The position numbers and the translations under genes are program-made. From Cristatella mucedo (lineage: Eukaryota > Bryozoa > Phylactolaemata > Cristatellidae): a stretch of DNA of 22,212 nt. The stretch is taken from assembly GCA_009760855.2 (NCBI GenBank), contig WPIO01000325.1, positions 64,001 through 86,212 on the forward strand. Reading direction: 5' to 3'. The notes under the pieces were generated by a model, which was not told the DNA's origin, did no database searches, and was given only the letters and a program-made list of their open reading frames with translations. This document shows, one piece after another, positions 1-10,515 of the stretch. The stretch's first letter is position 1; every line of letters starts with the position of its first letter.

Positions 1-218
1 TTAACCATGAATAACGCTCGAATGGGACCGAGGCTCGACCGTGACCCAGGCTCTACCGTGACTGAGGCCCGCCCAAGCTGAAGCTTACCCTAAAACGTGG
101 CTCGACAGAGACAGGATTGACCATAACCAAGGCTCTATCAAGACCGAAGCTCGACTGCGACTAAGAGCTCTAATGTGACGGAGGTTCGACTGAGACAGAT
201 GCAAAACCATGACCGGGG
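1..218 (+). repeat. Degenerate downstream tail of a 17-bp satellite array (array cut by window start)
   Basis: This stretch is built of diverged 17-bp units (recognisable words are GGCTCGACC, GACCGAGGCTC and GAGACAG). It matches the tails that close arrays A (about 3890-4235), C (7952-8300, reversed) and D (11952-12310, reversed), including the GTGACGGAGGTTCGAC words just before the spacer. The shared irregularities show that the tail is a conserved, old part of the macro-repeat rather than freshly amplified satellite. The array core lies outside the window. Nothing here looks coding. Confidence 0.8.
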
Positions 219-1640
219 CTAGCCTGCGAGGCCCGGCATTTCAAAATAATGGTTTCACTGCAATATCCTGCGGCTCAATTATAGGGTACCGGTGCGTACC
301 AGCTGTGGTGGTGGCGCTGCAAGTTTTTCTGCTGGCGCAGCAGCTTTCAAGTGACGTGTGATGGTTATTGCAGCAGGAGCGCCCTAGCTGCTTCCTCATC
401 TGACTTCTATTATACACTAGGCTTTGTAATCGGATTGATTACTAACCACCTTCGTCTACAGACACTTCGTGTACGTTTAGTACAGCAGATTATTTTTTAT
501 TTATGCAAATTTAAAAGATAATACATTACAGTGTACTAACCATTAAATTGTGTAACACTGAACGTGAAATAATAATTACTTGATGGAGAACTTCAAAACA
601 AAGTTTTGCATGTACGTTAAATTTAATTTCTTAGAGACTTTATATGCCGTTGACGTCACGTTTACGGCTGTAAAAGCTATTACGACGTTCCCGGCAATTC
701 AGGCTACAATAGCTCCCAGCCCCCTTCAGGTATAGCTGCTAAGTTTAGATAGCGATCGGTGACTTGGTGATTGTTACCGCTTCCCATTGATTGGTGCAGG
801 TACGTTTACCAGATGGGGGCTTCAGGAGAATTTGGGAGGCTGACTCGCACGCACCCAATCCAGCGGATTTGGCCACAGGAATCGGCGTTGGTCAGTCGCT
901 GAGACGGAAGAGCAGGGTCGCCCAAAAATATCGACTTTTGTGCAGGTGGCTGCCTCCTTCAACATGAAGGCCCAGACGCACAAATCCTCGGCTCCATCGC
1001 CCATGGAGACGACGATGCCACGTCTTGCTCATACTGCTGGCTTGGAGCACTCGCTTGCTCACTTCTAGGAACTTCACTACATCTCGAACAGATCGAAGTG
1101 CTCTCGCGCCCACCAACGAGAGGGAAACAGGCCTGCGTGCGATCGTCGATTAAACGCCGATAGACGCATTCACTATTAGCAAAAAACGCAATTTAATCCT
1201 GCAGATCTTTCCAATCGCGCTTCTCTGCTAGCCGTACCTAGGGCTTCGTGAAATTTGCGTCAACGAGCAAGCACTTTAGATCGCAAGGAATTGCACGGAA
1301 CGGCGAAATGGAAATCAATCGCACTCGCATTAGAGACTGCAAGCTGAGGTAGCCGTTTTTCGTGCGAACGAACGACTTCTCACAAGCTGAGGTCGCTGCT
1401 TCTAGCCTGAATCGCGAGATAGCCATGAGTGCAGCACGAATTAGTTTGTGTGCGATGATTAGCTCCGCTCCGTGCTACTTTCCTCGGTATTCCCAGGCTG
1501 GTGCATCAGCTTTAACGGAGCTTCACGGACATCTATATTAGCTGCGAATGACAACAGAGACAAGGAATTGAGTCTCATCGCTTTTAGTGCTGGAATTTTT
1601 ATGGGCGGCTGGTTGCAGTGGAGCACGACGACCGTGACTG

Positions 1641-1665
1641 ACCACGGAAAAATCAAGAGGAAAGC

Positions 1666-1757
<92 letters not shown>

Positions 1758-1925
1758 CAGAGACAGAGCAGAGTGAGAGAAATAGGGAGGAAGAGATACA
1801 ACGAGAAAGCCAAGCAAAGCAGACCGTACCGGGGAGTGGAGAGGGAGATACAGAGAGCTGGCGAGAGTCAAAAGAAGAGAGGGAGAGAGAAGGAGAATGA
1901 CATCGAACCGCAGGATACGAACCAG
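1641..1925 (+). repeat. Purine-rich S3 block, copy A
   Basis: The plus strand is almost all A and G for about 280 bases, apart from occasional C or T. The same block, shorter, occurs at about 5641-5830 and 14838-15015 on the plus strand and at about 10335-10515 as a pyrimidine-rich strand (inverted copy). The flanks are shared too: TGACCACGG upstream, and GAACC followed by CCAGTAGA downstream. Long polypurine tracts can adopt triplex DNA, but nothing here shows a function. The 142-codon plus-strand frame and the minus-strand Leu/Ser frames over this block are by-products of the dinucleotide repeat. Confidence 0.75.
1669..1768 (+). repeat. Compound microsatellite (AG)35 (ACAGAG)5
   Basis: An uninterrupted AG run covers 1669-1738 (35 units) and is followed by five perfect ACAGAG units at 1739-1768, then CAGAGTGAG. 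At the same point the other spacer copies carry only a few AG units (near 5669-5678 and 14859-14866, and the inverted copy near 10480-10495). The expansion is therefore private to copy A and recent. Confidence 0.95.
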
Positions 1926-2667
1926 TAGAAAAAGCATAGATTGGGTTTGTTCTTAGAGCTCCGCAGTTCCTTGAACATCACAACCAGGTGTCGCTTGACT
2001 CACGTAGCGGTTTCGTGGTGGTCGGTGACTGCATGGCGGCGGCTGTGACTGCCTGAGGCTGGCGATGATTCCTCCTAACAATAGCTTATTCAGCCTTGTG
2101 TATGGAATTTCGCGACAAGGCTGCAGCGGACCTCAGTTTTGTAGCTTGCTGCTTTGCAAATGGACAGAGAGCAACGCCTTTACCTACGAGTTACAATAAT
2201 ATTAATAGTAATCATAATAATACATTTTATACGACCCTACGAGAGCTGATTCTCGTTCCAGGTACTTTACTGAGGCAATAGGGAAAGCATCAAATGACAA
2301 GGAAAGCAGCAAATGATTTTCCGTAGCGCCCGTAGGCTTAAGTCGCAGTCCAGGCTGGCACTTTTGTGCAAAAGGCCAACTCAATAAACGAACGGATTCT
2401 TCAATAATCGGAAGTTCCAGGTTCTTTTTTAGTGTCGTATCTGTCACCAGCATACCACTTGGTCGTCAAGTGGAGATATGATTGTCTCAAATAGCTCTAA
2501 AGGGGCGTCTAGTGGCCCGTAAGTACAACAGCAAAGAGCTCTCTCGGGTCTCTGTGGAAGAAGCTGTTGCAATATGCAGCTAACGACAAAACTATCACTC
2601 AAATGGAGACAATTGCACCAAATCTGTGCCGTACAAGCTACGCTTGATACAACCTCGAGACAGTTGT

Positions 2668-2753
2668 TACACATGTGGTTATCAGCTGAGGCGGCTGCTT
2701 TGCATGGCTGATGCAGAGGTCGAGCATTCAAATCCTGCAGAGAGCGCTCATCC
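2668..2753 (+). other. tRNA-like relic in S5, copy A (not a functional tRNA)
   Basis: The segment has the order expected of a decayed tRNA: an A-box-like stretch (GTGGTTATCAGCTGAGG), an anticodon-arm-like GGCTGCTTTGCATGGCTG, then an eroded B box (CATTCAAATCC). The B box lost its leading G residues in this copy. The same arrangement is better preserved at 6587-6662 and, inverted, at 9503-9582. No acceptor stem closes, so I call it a relic. It could derive from a SINE or an ancient tRNA insertion. Confidence 0.45.
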
Positions 2754-3286
2754 ATTGCAACAGCAAGCTCCATTGACTAACGTAAAGTCTGCATACAACA
2801 GTTGCTGGTCAATCTGCTCGTTATTTCACTATTACCCTGTGCGGATAAAACTGGGCCACAAACGCAGCTCTCATTAAGGACGGTGAAAGTCTCCTCTCAT
2901 GCAGGATGAAAACTGTGCAATACAGTCGCCAGAGTCTTGAATCGCGGCTAGCCGAGGCTCGACGTAGATACAGTGCAGTACCAGTGAACAGATTAAAGAG
3001 CAGAATAATTCACGAAGGGATGCCGTTTCCTTGCGTTGGCGTACATTTTACAACAGCACCGCCTGCTGATTATTTAACGATGGAAAGTACGGTCCGTTGG
3101 CCTATGGTTAAAATAAATAAAAACCTAGTGCATAGCGTTATGACTCAAATTCCTAGCCTATCACAGTGGGCATGCGTTTTATACGGCCTAAGCAAAAAAC
3201 TGTCGCAAGATCGCATTATCGGATATAATATTTACCTGCCACAATCCGGGCCGTGTGACCGGCAGCGCTGTATTAAAATTAAGAGC

Positions 3287-4235
3287 ATGAAGCCCTGTAG
3301 CCGACGAAGACGAAACCAAGGCTCAAACGAGAACGAGCCTCGAACTAAAACCAAGGCTCCATCGATATCAAGCCTCGACCACGGCAAAGGCTCAATCAGT
3401 ATCGAAGTTCGATCGGTATCAAGGTTCGACCGGGAAAGGGGCTAGAACGAGAGCAAGGCTTGACCACGACCGTGGCTCGACCGAAACCGACGCTCGACCA
3501 AGACCGAGGCTCGACCAAAAACGAGGCTCGACCGAGACCAAGGCTCAACCGAGACCGAGGCTCGACCGAGACCGAGGCTTGACCGAGACCGAGGCTCGAC
3601 AGAGACCGAGGCTCGACCGAGACCGAGGCTCGACCGAGACCGAGGCTCGACCGAGACCGAGACTCGACCGAAATCGGGGCTCGACCGAGAACGAGGCTCG
3701 ACCGAGACCTAGGCTCGACCCAGACTCGACCGAGACTGAGGCTTGACCGAGACCGAGGCTCGACTAAGACCGAGGTCCGACCGAGACCGAAGCTAGACCG
3801 AGACCGAGACTCGACCGAGCCCGAAGCTCGACCTAGACCGAGGCTTGACCGAGACTGCGGCTCAACCGAGACCGAGGCTTGACTGGGAAAGAGGCACGAC
3901 CAAGACAGTGGCTCACGCAAGTCAGACGCTAAACCACGAGCGAGGCTCAATAAACTACGACGCATGGTGGACACAGCGCTCGTGACATGACCAAAGCTCG
4001 ACCGTGCCCCAAACATAACCAAGACTACTGCTCGAATGTGACCGACACTCGACCGTGACCCAGGCTTAAACATGACTGACGCTCCGCCGATACTGACGCT
4101 CAACCTAAACCATGGCTCGACAGACGCTGAGGATTGACCGTAACCGAGGCTCTATCGAGACCGAAGCTCGACCGCGACAGGGTGCTTTAATGTGATGGAG
4201 GTTTGACCGAGACAGATGCATGACCCTGACCGGGG
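3287..4235 (+). repeat. 17-bp satellite array A
   Basis: The array head begins ATGAAGCCCTGTAGCC and passes through irregular units (AAACGAGAACGAGCCTC, GATCGGTATCAAGG) before regular units begin near 3465. From about 3530 to 3890 the units are close to the consensus GGCTCGACCGAGACCGA. From about 3890 they become degenerate and match the tails of arrays C and D, including TAAACCACGAGCGAGGCTC, which reads reversed at about 8228-8255 and 12227-12255. At a 17-bp pitch the array holds roughly 55 units. The 235-codon minus-strand frame across it is a satellite by-product. Confidence 0.9.
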
Positions 4236-5640
4236 CTAGCCTGCGACGCGCGGCATTCCAAAATTGTGGTTTAAGTGCAATATCCTGCGGTTCAAGTATA
4301 GGGTACCGGCGCGTACCAGCAGTGGTAGTGGAGCTGCAAGTTTTTCTGCAGGCGCAGCAGCTTTCAAGCAATGCGTGATGGTTGGTGCCGCGAGAGCGCC
4401 CTAGCTGCTTCCTAATTAGATTTCGATTATTTGCTAGGCTTTGTAATCGGCCTGATTATTATCGGCCTTCGTCTACAGTCACTTCGTGTACGTTTAGTAC
4501 AGCAGATGATTTTTTAATAATGCAAATTAAAAAGAGAATACATTACAGTGTACTAACCATTTAATGGTACAACACTGAACGTGAAATACTAATTAGTTGA
4601 TGGAGAACTTTTAAATAAAGCTTTGCAGGTACGTTTAATTTAATTTTTGACACACTTTTTACGTCGTTGACGTCGTGTTTACGGCTGGAAGAACGATTAC
4701 GACGTTCCCCGGTTATTCAGGCTACAATAGCTCGCAGCCCCCTTCTGGTTCTGCCGCTAAGTTTAGATAGCGATCGGTGACTTGGTGTTGGTTTTCCCTT
4801 CCCATTGATTGATGCAAATACGTTTACAAGATGGGGGCTTCAGGAGAATTTGGGAAGCCGACTGGCATGCGACCCAGCCGGCAGATTGGGCCACAGGAAA
4901 GGGCGTCGGTCATTCGCTGGGACAGAAGAGCAGGGTCGCCCAACAATATCGACTTTTCCGTGGGTGGCTGCCTCCTTTAACACGAACGCCTAGACGCACG
5001 AACCCTCAGCTCCATCGCTCATAGAGACGACGTCACGACGTCTTGCTGTTACTGCACGCTCGGAGCTCTCGCTTGCTTACTTCTAGGAACGTCCTTAAAT
5101 CTCAAACTGGTCGAAGTGCTCTCGCGCCCAACAAGAAGCGGGAAACAGGCCTGCTATAGACGCGTTCACTATTAGCAAAAAACGCAATTTGATCCTGCAG
5201 ATCTTTCCAGTGGCGCAGCTCTGAAAGCCGTCCCTAGGGCTTCGTGAAATTTGCATCAACTAGCAAGCACTTTGGATCGCATGGAATTGCACGGAACGGC
5301 GAACTGGAAATCAATCGCACTCATATTAGAGAGCAGAGGCTGAGGTCGCCGTTTTTCGCTCAAACGAAACAGTTCTTACAATCTGAGGTCGCCGCTTCTA
5401 GCCTGAATCACGAGATGGCGATGAGTGCCGCACGAACCAGTTGGCGTGCGATGATTAGCTCACCTCCGGGTCGTTCCACTTACCTCGGTATTCACTGGCT
5501 GGTGCGTCAGGTTTAACGAAGCTTCACAGACACCTCAATAAGACACGAATGACAACAGACACAAGGAATTGAGTCTCATCGCTTTTAGTGCTGGAACTTT
5601 TATGAAGGCTGGTTGCAGTGGAGCACGACGACCGTGACTG

Positions 5641-5830
5641 ACCACGGAAAAATCAAGAGGAAAGAGGTAGAGAGAGAGACAGAGCAGAGTAAGAGAAAGG
5701 GGGAGAAAAAGATAGAATGAGAAAGCCGAGCAAAGCAGACCATACCGGGAAGTGCAGAGAGAGACACAGAGAGGCAGCGAGAAACAAAAAAGAGAGGGAG
5801 AGAGAAGGAGAGTGAGATCGAACCGGAGGT
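5641..5830 (+). repeat. Purine-rich S3 block, copy B
   Basis: This is the polypurine counterpart of 1641-1925, without the expanded AG tract: only about five AG units follow GAGGTAG. It represents the likely ancestral length of the block. No coding or RNA signal is seen. Confidence 0.7.
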
Positions 5831-6586
5831 TGCAAACCAGTAGACAAAGCATCGATTGGGGCTTTTCTCAGAGCTCCGCGGTTCCTTGAATATCGCAACC
5901 AGGTGTCGCTTGACTCACGTAGTGGTTTCGTGGCGGTTGATGTTTGCATGGCGGCGGCTGTGGCTGCCTTAGGTTGGCGATACTTCCTCCTAACAATAGC
6001 GTATTTCGCCTTGTGTATGAGATTTCGCGACAAGGCTGCAGCGGACCTCAGTTTCTTAGTTTGCTGCTGCGCAAGTAGGCAGAAAGCAACGCCGTTACAT
6101 ACTAGTAACTATATAATTGATAATATTTATAGTAATACTTTTTATGCGACCCTCAGAGAACTGACTCTCGTTCCATGTACGTTACTGAGGTAATAGGGTA
6201 AGCATCAAAAGACAAGAAAAGCAGCAAATGATTTACCGTAGCACCTGCAGGCATCAGTCGCAGTATAGGCAGGCAAATTTACACAGAAGTCAAAGCTCAG
6301 TAAACCCACGGTTTCTTCAATAATCGGAAGTTTCTAGCTCCTATTTAAGTGTCGTGTCTTTCAGCAGCATACCACGTGGTCGTCAAGTAGAGGTCTGATT
6401 GGCCACAAATAGCTCACAAGGCGAGCTCAGTGGCCCGTGAGCACAGCCGTAAAGAGCTCTCTCGGGTCTCTGTGAAAGAAGCTGTTGTATTATGCTGCTA
6501 CGGACAAAATTATAACTCGAACAGAGACAACTGCACAAAATCTGGGGTGTTCAAGCTGCGCTTGATACGACCTATAGACAGTTGTT

Positions 6587-6662
6587 ACACATGCGGTTGT
6601 CAGCTGAGGCGGCTGCTTTGCACAGCCTGATGCCTAGGTCGAGGGTTCGAATCTTGTAGAGA
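6587..6662 (+). other. tRNA-like relic in S5, copy B (best B box)
   Basis: GGTTCGAATC at 6644-6653 matches the eukaryotic pol III B-box consensus (GGTTCGANNCC) closely, though TT replaces the final C pair. Upstream, 6611-6627 folds as a perfect 5-bp stem (GGCTG with CAGCC) around the 7-nt loop CTTTGCA, the size of an anticodon arm. If it were a tRNA the anticodon would read TTG, but position 37 would be an unusual pyrimidine. The T stem pairs poorly and no acceptor stem is found, so it is a tRNA-derived relic rather than a gene. It may be part of an old SINE fixed in the macro-repeat. Confidence 0.5.
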
Positions 6663-7095
6663 GCGATTATCCATTGCAACTGCAAGCGCCATTGACTAAT
6701 GTAAAGTCTGCTTGCAAAAGTGGCTGGTCTATCAGCTAGCTGTTTTAATATGACCCCGTCCGGATAAAACTGGGCCACAAACGCAGCTCTCATTAAGGAC
6801 GGTGGAAGTCTCCTCCCATGCACGATAAATACTGTGCAATACAGTCGCCGGAGTCTTGAATTGCGGCTAGCCAATAATACGGTGCAGTACCAGTGAACTC
6901 ATTAAAGAGCAGCATGATGTGTGCAGGGATGCCGTTTCCTTGCTTTGACATACATTTTATAAGAGCAACGCCAGATAATTATTTAACGATGGAAAGTACG
7001 GTCCGTTGGCCTATAGTTCAAATCAAATCAAAACCCAGTGCATAGCTTCATGACTCAAATCTCCTAGCCTATCACAGGGGGCTTGCTTTTTATAC

Positions 7096-7140
7096 GGCCT
7101 AGGCCAAAAACTGTCGCACGTTCGCAGTATCGGATATAAG
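7096..7140 (+). promoter_or_regulatory. Candidate regulatory block before array head: GGCCTAGGCC palindrome plus TATA-like stretch
   Basis: A perfect 10-bp palindrome GGCCTAGGCC (7096-7105) is followed by AAAAACTGTCGC and then CGGATATAAG (7131-7140), about 60 bp before the conserved ATG at 7198. The same order occurs before the other array heads. The palindrome is perfect at 12761-12770, 16895-16904 and 19536-19545, and one or a few bases off in copies A, D and F. The TATA-like word survives as GATATA or AATAAG in all. Promoter function is inference only, since copies share these words by descent. Confidence 0.25.
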
Positions 7141-7197
7141 AATTGCCCGCAACATTCCGGGTCGCGTTGCCGGCTGCACCGTATTGAAATTAAGAGC

Positions 7198-7466
7198 ATG
7201 AAGCCCTGTAGCCGGCGACTACGAATCCGAGGCTCAAACAAGAACGAGCCTCAAAAAAAATCGTGGCTCGATCGATATAAAGCCTCGACCTCGGCAAATG
7301 CTCAACCGGTATCGAGGTTCGAACGGTATCAAGGTTTGATCGGAAACGAGGCAGTACCGAGAGCAATGCTCGACCGTGACCGTGGCTCGACCGAAACTGA
7401 GACTCGACCAAGACCGAGGCTCGACCGAGACCAAGGCTCAACCGAAAACGAGGCTCGACCGAGACC
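7198..7466 (+). repeat. 17-bp satellite array B, interrupted by an inversion breakpoint
   Basis: The array has the conserved head (ATGAAGCCCTGTAGCC) and then only about nine regular units before it stops abruptly after GAGACC at 7461-7466. The next base starts reverse-oriented spacer (TTGTAGCCTGAATTGCC, the complement of S1 near 700). The array lacks the conserved degenerate tail. Its true continuation appears to be array D on the far side of the inverted block. Confidence 0.9.
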
Positions 7467-7951
7467 TTGTAGCCTGAATTGCCGGCGAACGTCGTAATCG
7501 CTCTTACAGCCGTAAACGCGACGTCAACGGCGCAAAAAGTGTGTCAGAAATTAAATTTAACGTACACGCAAAACCCTATTTAGAAGCTCTCTATCAACTA
7601 ATTAGTATTTTACGTTCAGTGTTATACAATTAAATAATTAGTACACTGTAATGTATTATATTTTAAATTTGTATTATAAAAAAATAATCTGCTGTACTAA
7701 ACGTACACCAAGTGTTTGCAGACGAAGGCCGATATTATTCAGGACGATTACAAAGCCTAGCGGATAATCGAAATCTAATTAGGAAGGGCGCTCCCGCGGC
7801 ACTAAGCATCACACGTCGCTTGAAAGCTGCTGCGTCTGCAGAAAAACTTACAGCGGCACCACCACTGCTGGTACGCACAGGTATCTTATAATTGAGCCGC
7901 AGAATATTGCGGTCAAACAACACTTTTGAAGTGCCGCGAGCCGAAGGCTAG
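7467..7951 (-). repeat. Spacer fragment C, S1 module only, reversed
   Basis: Complementary to about 219-708 of spacer A, from GGCTAG at the array edge back to TTGTAGCC. It includes the AT-rich core (about 7540-7700) and the word GTGCCGCG that faces the array. It stops without filler at the inversion breakpoint. No gene is seen. Confidence 0.85.
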
Positions 7952-8967
7952 CCTAGGTCATTGTCATGCTTGTGTCTCGAACGAACCTCCGTCACGTTAG
8001 AGCACCCAGTCGCGGTCGAGCCTCGGTCTCTATCGAGCCTCGGTTATTGACAATCCTCTGTCTCTGTCGAGCCACGGTTTAGGTTGAGCGTAAGTGTAGG
8101 CGGGTCGTCAGTCATGTTAGCGCCGAGGTCACGGTGAAGCGTCGGTCACATTCGGGCGTTAGTCATGGTTACGTTGGGGGCACGGTCGAGCCTTGGTCAT
8201 TATGCGAGCGCGGTATCCGCCGTGCGCCGTAGTTTCTTGAGCCTCGCTCGTGGTTTAGCGTCTGACTTGCGTGACCCACTGTCTTGGTCGAGTATCTATT
8301 CCTGTGAAGCCTCGGTCTCAGTCAAGCTTTAGTCTCGGTCGAGCCTCGGTCTCGGTCGAGCCCCGGTCTCGGTCGAGAATCAGTCTCGGTCGAGCATCAG
8401 TCTCGGTCGAGCCTTGTTGTTGGTCGAGCCTCGGTCTCAGTAGAGACTCGGTCTCGGTAGAGCCTCAGTCCCGGTCAAGCCTTGGTTTCGGTCGAGCTGC
8501 GGTCTCGGTCGAGCCTCGGTCTCGGTCGATCTTCGGCCTCGGTCGAGACGCGGTCTTGGTCGAGCCCCGGTCTTGGTCGATCCTCGGTCTCGTTCGAGTC
8601 TCTCTGTCGGTCAAGAATAGGTCGAGCCTCGGTTCCGGTCGAGTCTCGGTCTCGGTCGAGCCTCAATTTTCATTGAGCCTCGGTCTTCGTCGAGCCTCAG
8701 TCTTGGTCAAGCCTTGATTTTGTTCAAGCCTTGGTCTCGGTCGAGACTCGTTGTTGGTCGAGCCTTGGTTTCGGTCGAGCCACGGTCGCGGACGAGCCTT
8801 ACTCTCGGTCCTGCCTCGTTCCTAGTAGAACCTTGATACCGGACGAACCTAGATACCAGTTGAGCCTTTGCCGAGGTCGAGGCTTGATATCGATCGAGCC
8901 GCGATTTTGTTTGAGGCTCATTCTCGTTTGAGCCTCGGTTTCGTCGTCGCCGGCTACAGGGCTTCAT
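7952..8967 (-). repeat. 17-bp satellite array C, reversed
   Basis: On the minus strand the head ATGAAGCCC starts at 8967, the core runs to about 8300, and the degenerate tail fills 8300-7952. Bases 8529-8967 are nearly identical to array F in reverse. The rest of the core (8300-8528) is ordinary diverged satellite in which CTCGGTCTCGGTCGAGC is the visible reversed unit. Both strands carry long open frames, as the unit predicts. Confidence 0.9.
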
Positions 8968-9502
8968 GATCTTAATTTCAATATGGCACCGCCGGGAAGG
9001 CGCCCCGGATCGTGGCGGGTAATTCTTATTTCCGATTCTGCGATCTAGCGACAGTTTTTTGCCTAGGCCGAATAAAAAGTAAGCCCGCTGTATTAGGCTA
9101 GGAGGTTTGAGTCATGACGCTCTGCACTGGGTTTTGATTTGATTTTAACTATAGGCCAACGGACCCTACTTCCCATCGATAAATAATCATCAGGCGGTGC
9201 TGTTGTTGAATGTATGTCAACGCAAGGAAACGGCATCCCTGCATGCATCATGCCGCTCTATAATCAGTTTACTGTTACTGCACCGTATCATTGGCTACCT
9301 GCAATTCAAGACTCCGGCGTATGTATTGCACGGTACTCATTCTGCATGGTAGGAGATTTCTGCCGCTCTTAATGAGAGCTGCGTTTGTGGCCCAGTTTTA
9401 TGCGGACGGGGTAATTGAAAAATAATTACCTGATTGACCAGCCACTTTTAAATGCAGACTTTACGTTAGTCAATGGTGCTTGCAGTTGCAACGTATAATC
9501 AC

Positions 9503-9582
9503 TCTCTACAGGATTTGAACCCTCGACCAAGGCATCAGGCTGTACAAGGCAGCGGCCTAGCCGGTTAACCACATGTGTAACA
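9503..9582 (-). other. tRNA-like relic in S5, copy D
   Basis: On the minus strand this copy reads GTGGTTAACCGGCTAGG, which is close to a pol III A box, then CCGCTGCCTTGTACAGCC (anticodon-arm-like), then GAGGGTTCAAATCCTG, a good B box. It is the copy whose A-box half looks most tRNA-like. As elsewhere, the acceptor stem is not recognisable, so it is annotated as a relic. Confidence 0.5.
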
Positions 9583-10334
9583 TCTGTCTCGAGGTCGTAT
9601 CAAGCGCTGCTTGTATGGCGCCGATTTGGTGCAATTGTCTCCGTTCGAGTAATAATTTTGTTTGTAGCTACATAATACAACAGCGCCTACCACAGTGACC
9701 CGAGAGCTCTTTGAGGTTGTACTCACGGGCCACTGAGCTCGCCTTTAGAGCTATTTGTGGCCATCAGACATCTACATGACGACCAAGTGGTATGCTGCTG
9801 ATAGACGTGACACTTTAAAAGGAGCAAACAACTTCCGATTATTGGAGCATCCGATGGTTTATTGAGATTTGTCTTATCAGCAAATGTGCCCACGTACACT
9901 GCCACGGATGCCTGCGGGTGCTACGGTAAATCATTTGCTGCTTTCCTTGTCATTTGATGCCTTCCCTATTACCTCAGTAAAGTACCTGGAACCAGAATCA
10001 GTTCTCCGAGGGTCGTATAAAATGTTTTACTATGATTATTATCTATAGTATTGTTACTAGTATGGAAAAGCGTTGCTGTCTGTCTACTTGTGAAGCAGCA
10101 AGCTGAAAAACTGAGGTTTACTGCAGCCTTGTCTAGAACTCCTTTACACAAGGCTGAATAAGCTATTGTTAGGACGAAGCATCGCCTACCTCAGGCAGCC
10201 GCAGCTACCGCCATGCAGTCACCGACCGCCACGAAACCGCTACGTGAGTCAAGCGACACCTGGTTGCGATGTTCAAGGAACCGTAGAGCTCTCAGAAAAG
10301 CCCCAATCTATACTTTGTCTACTGTTTCGTATCC

Positions 10335-10515
10335 TCCGGGTCGATCTCACTATCTTTCTCTCTCCCTCTCTCTTTTTGTCTCTCGCCGCCTCTCGGTGTC
10401 TCTCTATCCACTCCCCGGTATGGTCTGATTTGCTCGGGTTTCCCGTTCCATCTCTTCCTCCCTCTTTCTCTCATTCACCTCTGTCTCTCTCCACCTCTTT
10501 CCTCTTGATATGTCC
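10335..10515 (-). repeat. Purine-rich S3 block, copy D (pyrimidine-rich on the plus strand)
   Basis: The plus strand is dominated by CTCTCTC and TCTTTC words, the complement of the S3 block of the forward copies. There is no AG expansion. The flanking GTTTCGTATCC (10325-10335) is the complement of the flank of copy A near 1912-1922. No further function is visible. Confidence 0.7.

Larger units (their letters stand above)
219..3286 (+). repeat. Macro-repeat spacer, copy A (full length, about 3.07 kb)
   Basis: This is the reference full-length spacer. Modules are approximately: S1 219-725 (array edge, then an AT-rich core around 480-650, ending CCCCCTTC); S2 726-1450; S3 about 1600-1935 (purine-rich, with the microsatellite); S4 1936-2455; S5 2456-2842 (tRNA-like relic); S6 2843-3286 (starts near ATAAAACTGGGCCACAAACG and ends at the array head). 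Every module recurs in spacers B, D and F in the same order, and parts recur in C, E, G and H. Short ORFs here do not match any family I know. The longest, 2906-3445, crosses into the array and is not kept open in the other copies. I treat the whole as non-coding repeat DNA. Confidence 0.85.
4236..7197 (+). repeat. Macro-repeat spacer, copy B (full length, about 2.96 kb)
   Basis: This copy is colinear with spacer A through all modules: the S1 AT-rich core at about 4480-4680, S2 about 4750-5470, S3 about 5641-5830, S4 about 5830-6360, S5 about 6360-6750, and S6 about 6752-7197. It differs from A by scattered substitutions and short indels throughout. S2 lacks the segment between GGCCTGC and the GATAGACGCGTTC word near 5155 that A has. 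Reading frames that are open in A are broken here; for example, the S2 minus-strand frame has an in-frame stop. That argues against protein coding. Confidence 0.85.

Noticed and set aside
651-658. TGACGTCA (CRE-like palindrome) in S1
   Set aside because: The full palindrome is present only in copy A; other copies have TGACGTCG, TGACGTCC or TGACATCG. An 8-bp site in one copy is not evidence of regulation.
1472-1900. 142-codon ORF with long Arg-Glu and Thr-Glu runs
   Set aside because: The runs are the translation of (AG)n and (ACAGAG)n. The frame does not exist in other copies, which lack the expansion.
1897-1930. Second B-box-like word on the minus strand (GGTTCGTATCC) at the S3 edge
   Set aside because: It has one mismatch to the consensus at an important base, no pairing T stem, and no A-box partner upstream, so it is probably chance.
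2906-3445. 179-codon plus-strand ORF across S6 and the head of array A
   Set aside because: No family recognised. The equivalent S6 regions in copies B, E, F and H contain stops or frame shifts, so the open frame is chance in copy A.
3465-4235. CRISPR-like appearance of short regular repeats
   Set aside because: Units are contiguous 17-mers without unique spacers, no cas-like genes are present, and the DNA is eukaryotic in character.
219-4235. LTR retrotransposon or DNA transposon
   Set aside because: I found no long terminal direct repeats, no terminal inverted repeats at unit edges, no target-site duplications, and no reverse transcriptase, integrase or transposase motifs in any frame.
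6587-6662. Functional tRNA gene
   Set aside because: The anticodon arm and B box are good, but the T stem pairs poorly, no acceptor stem is found, and position 37 would be a pyrimidine. Annotated as a relic instead.
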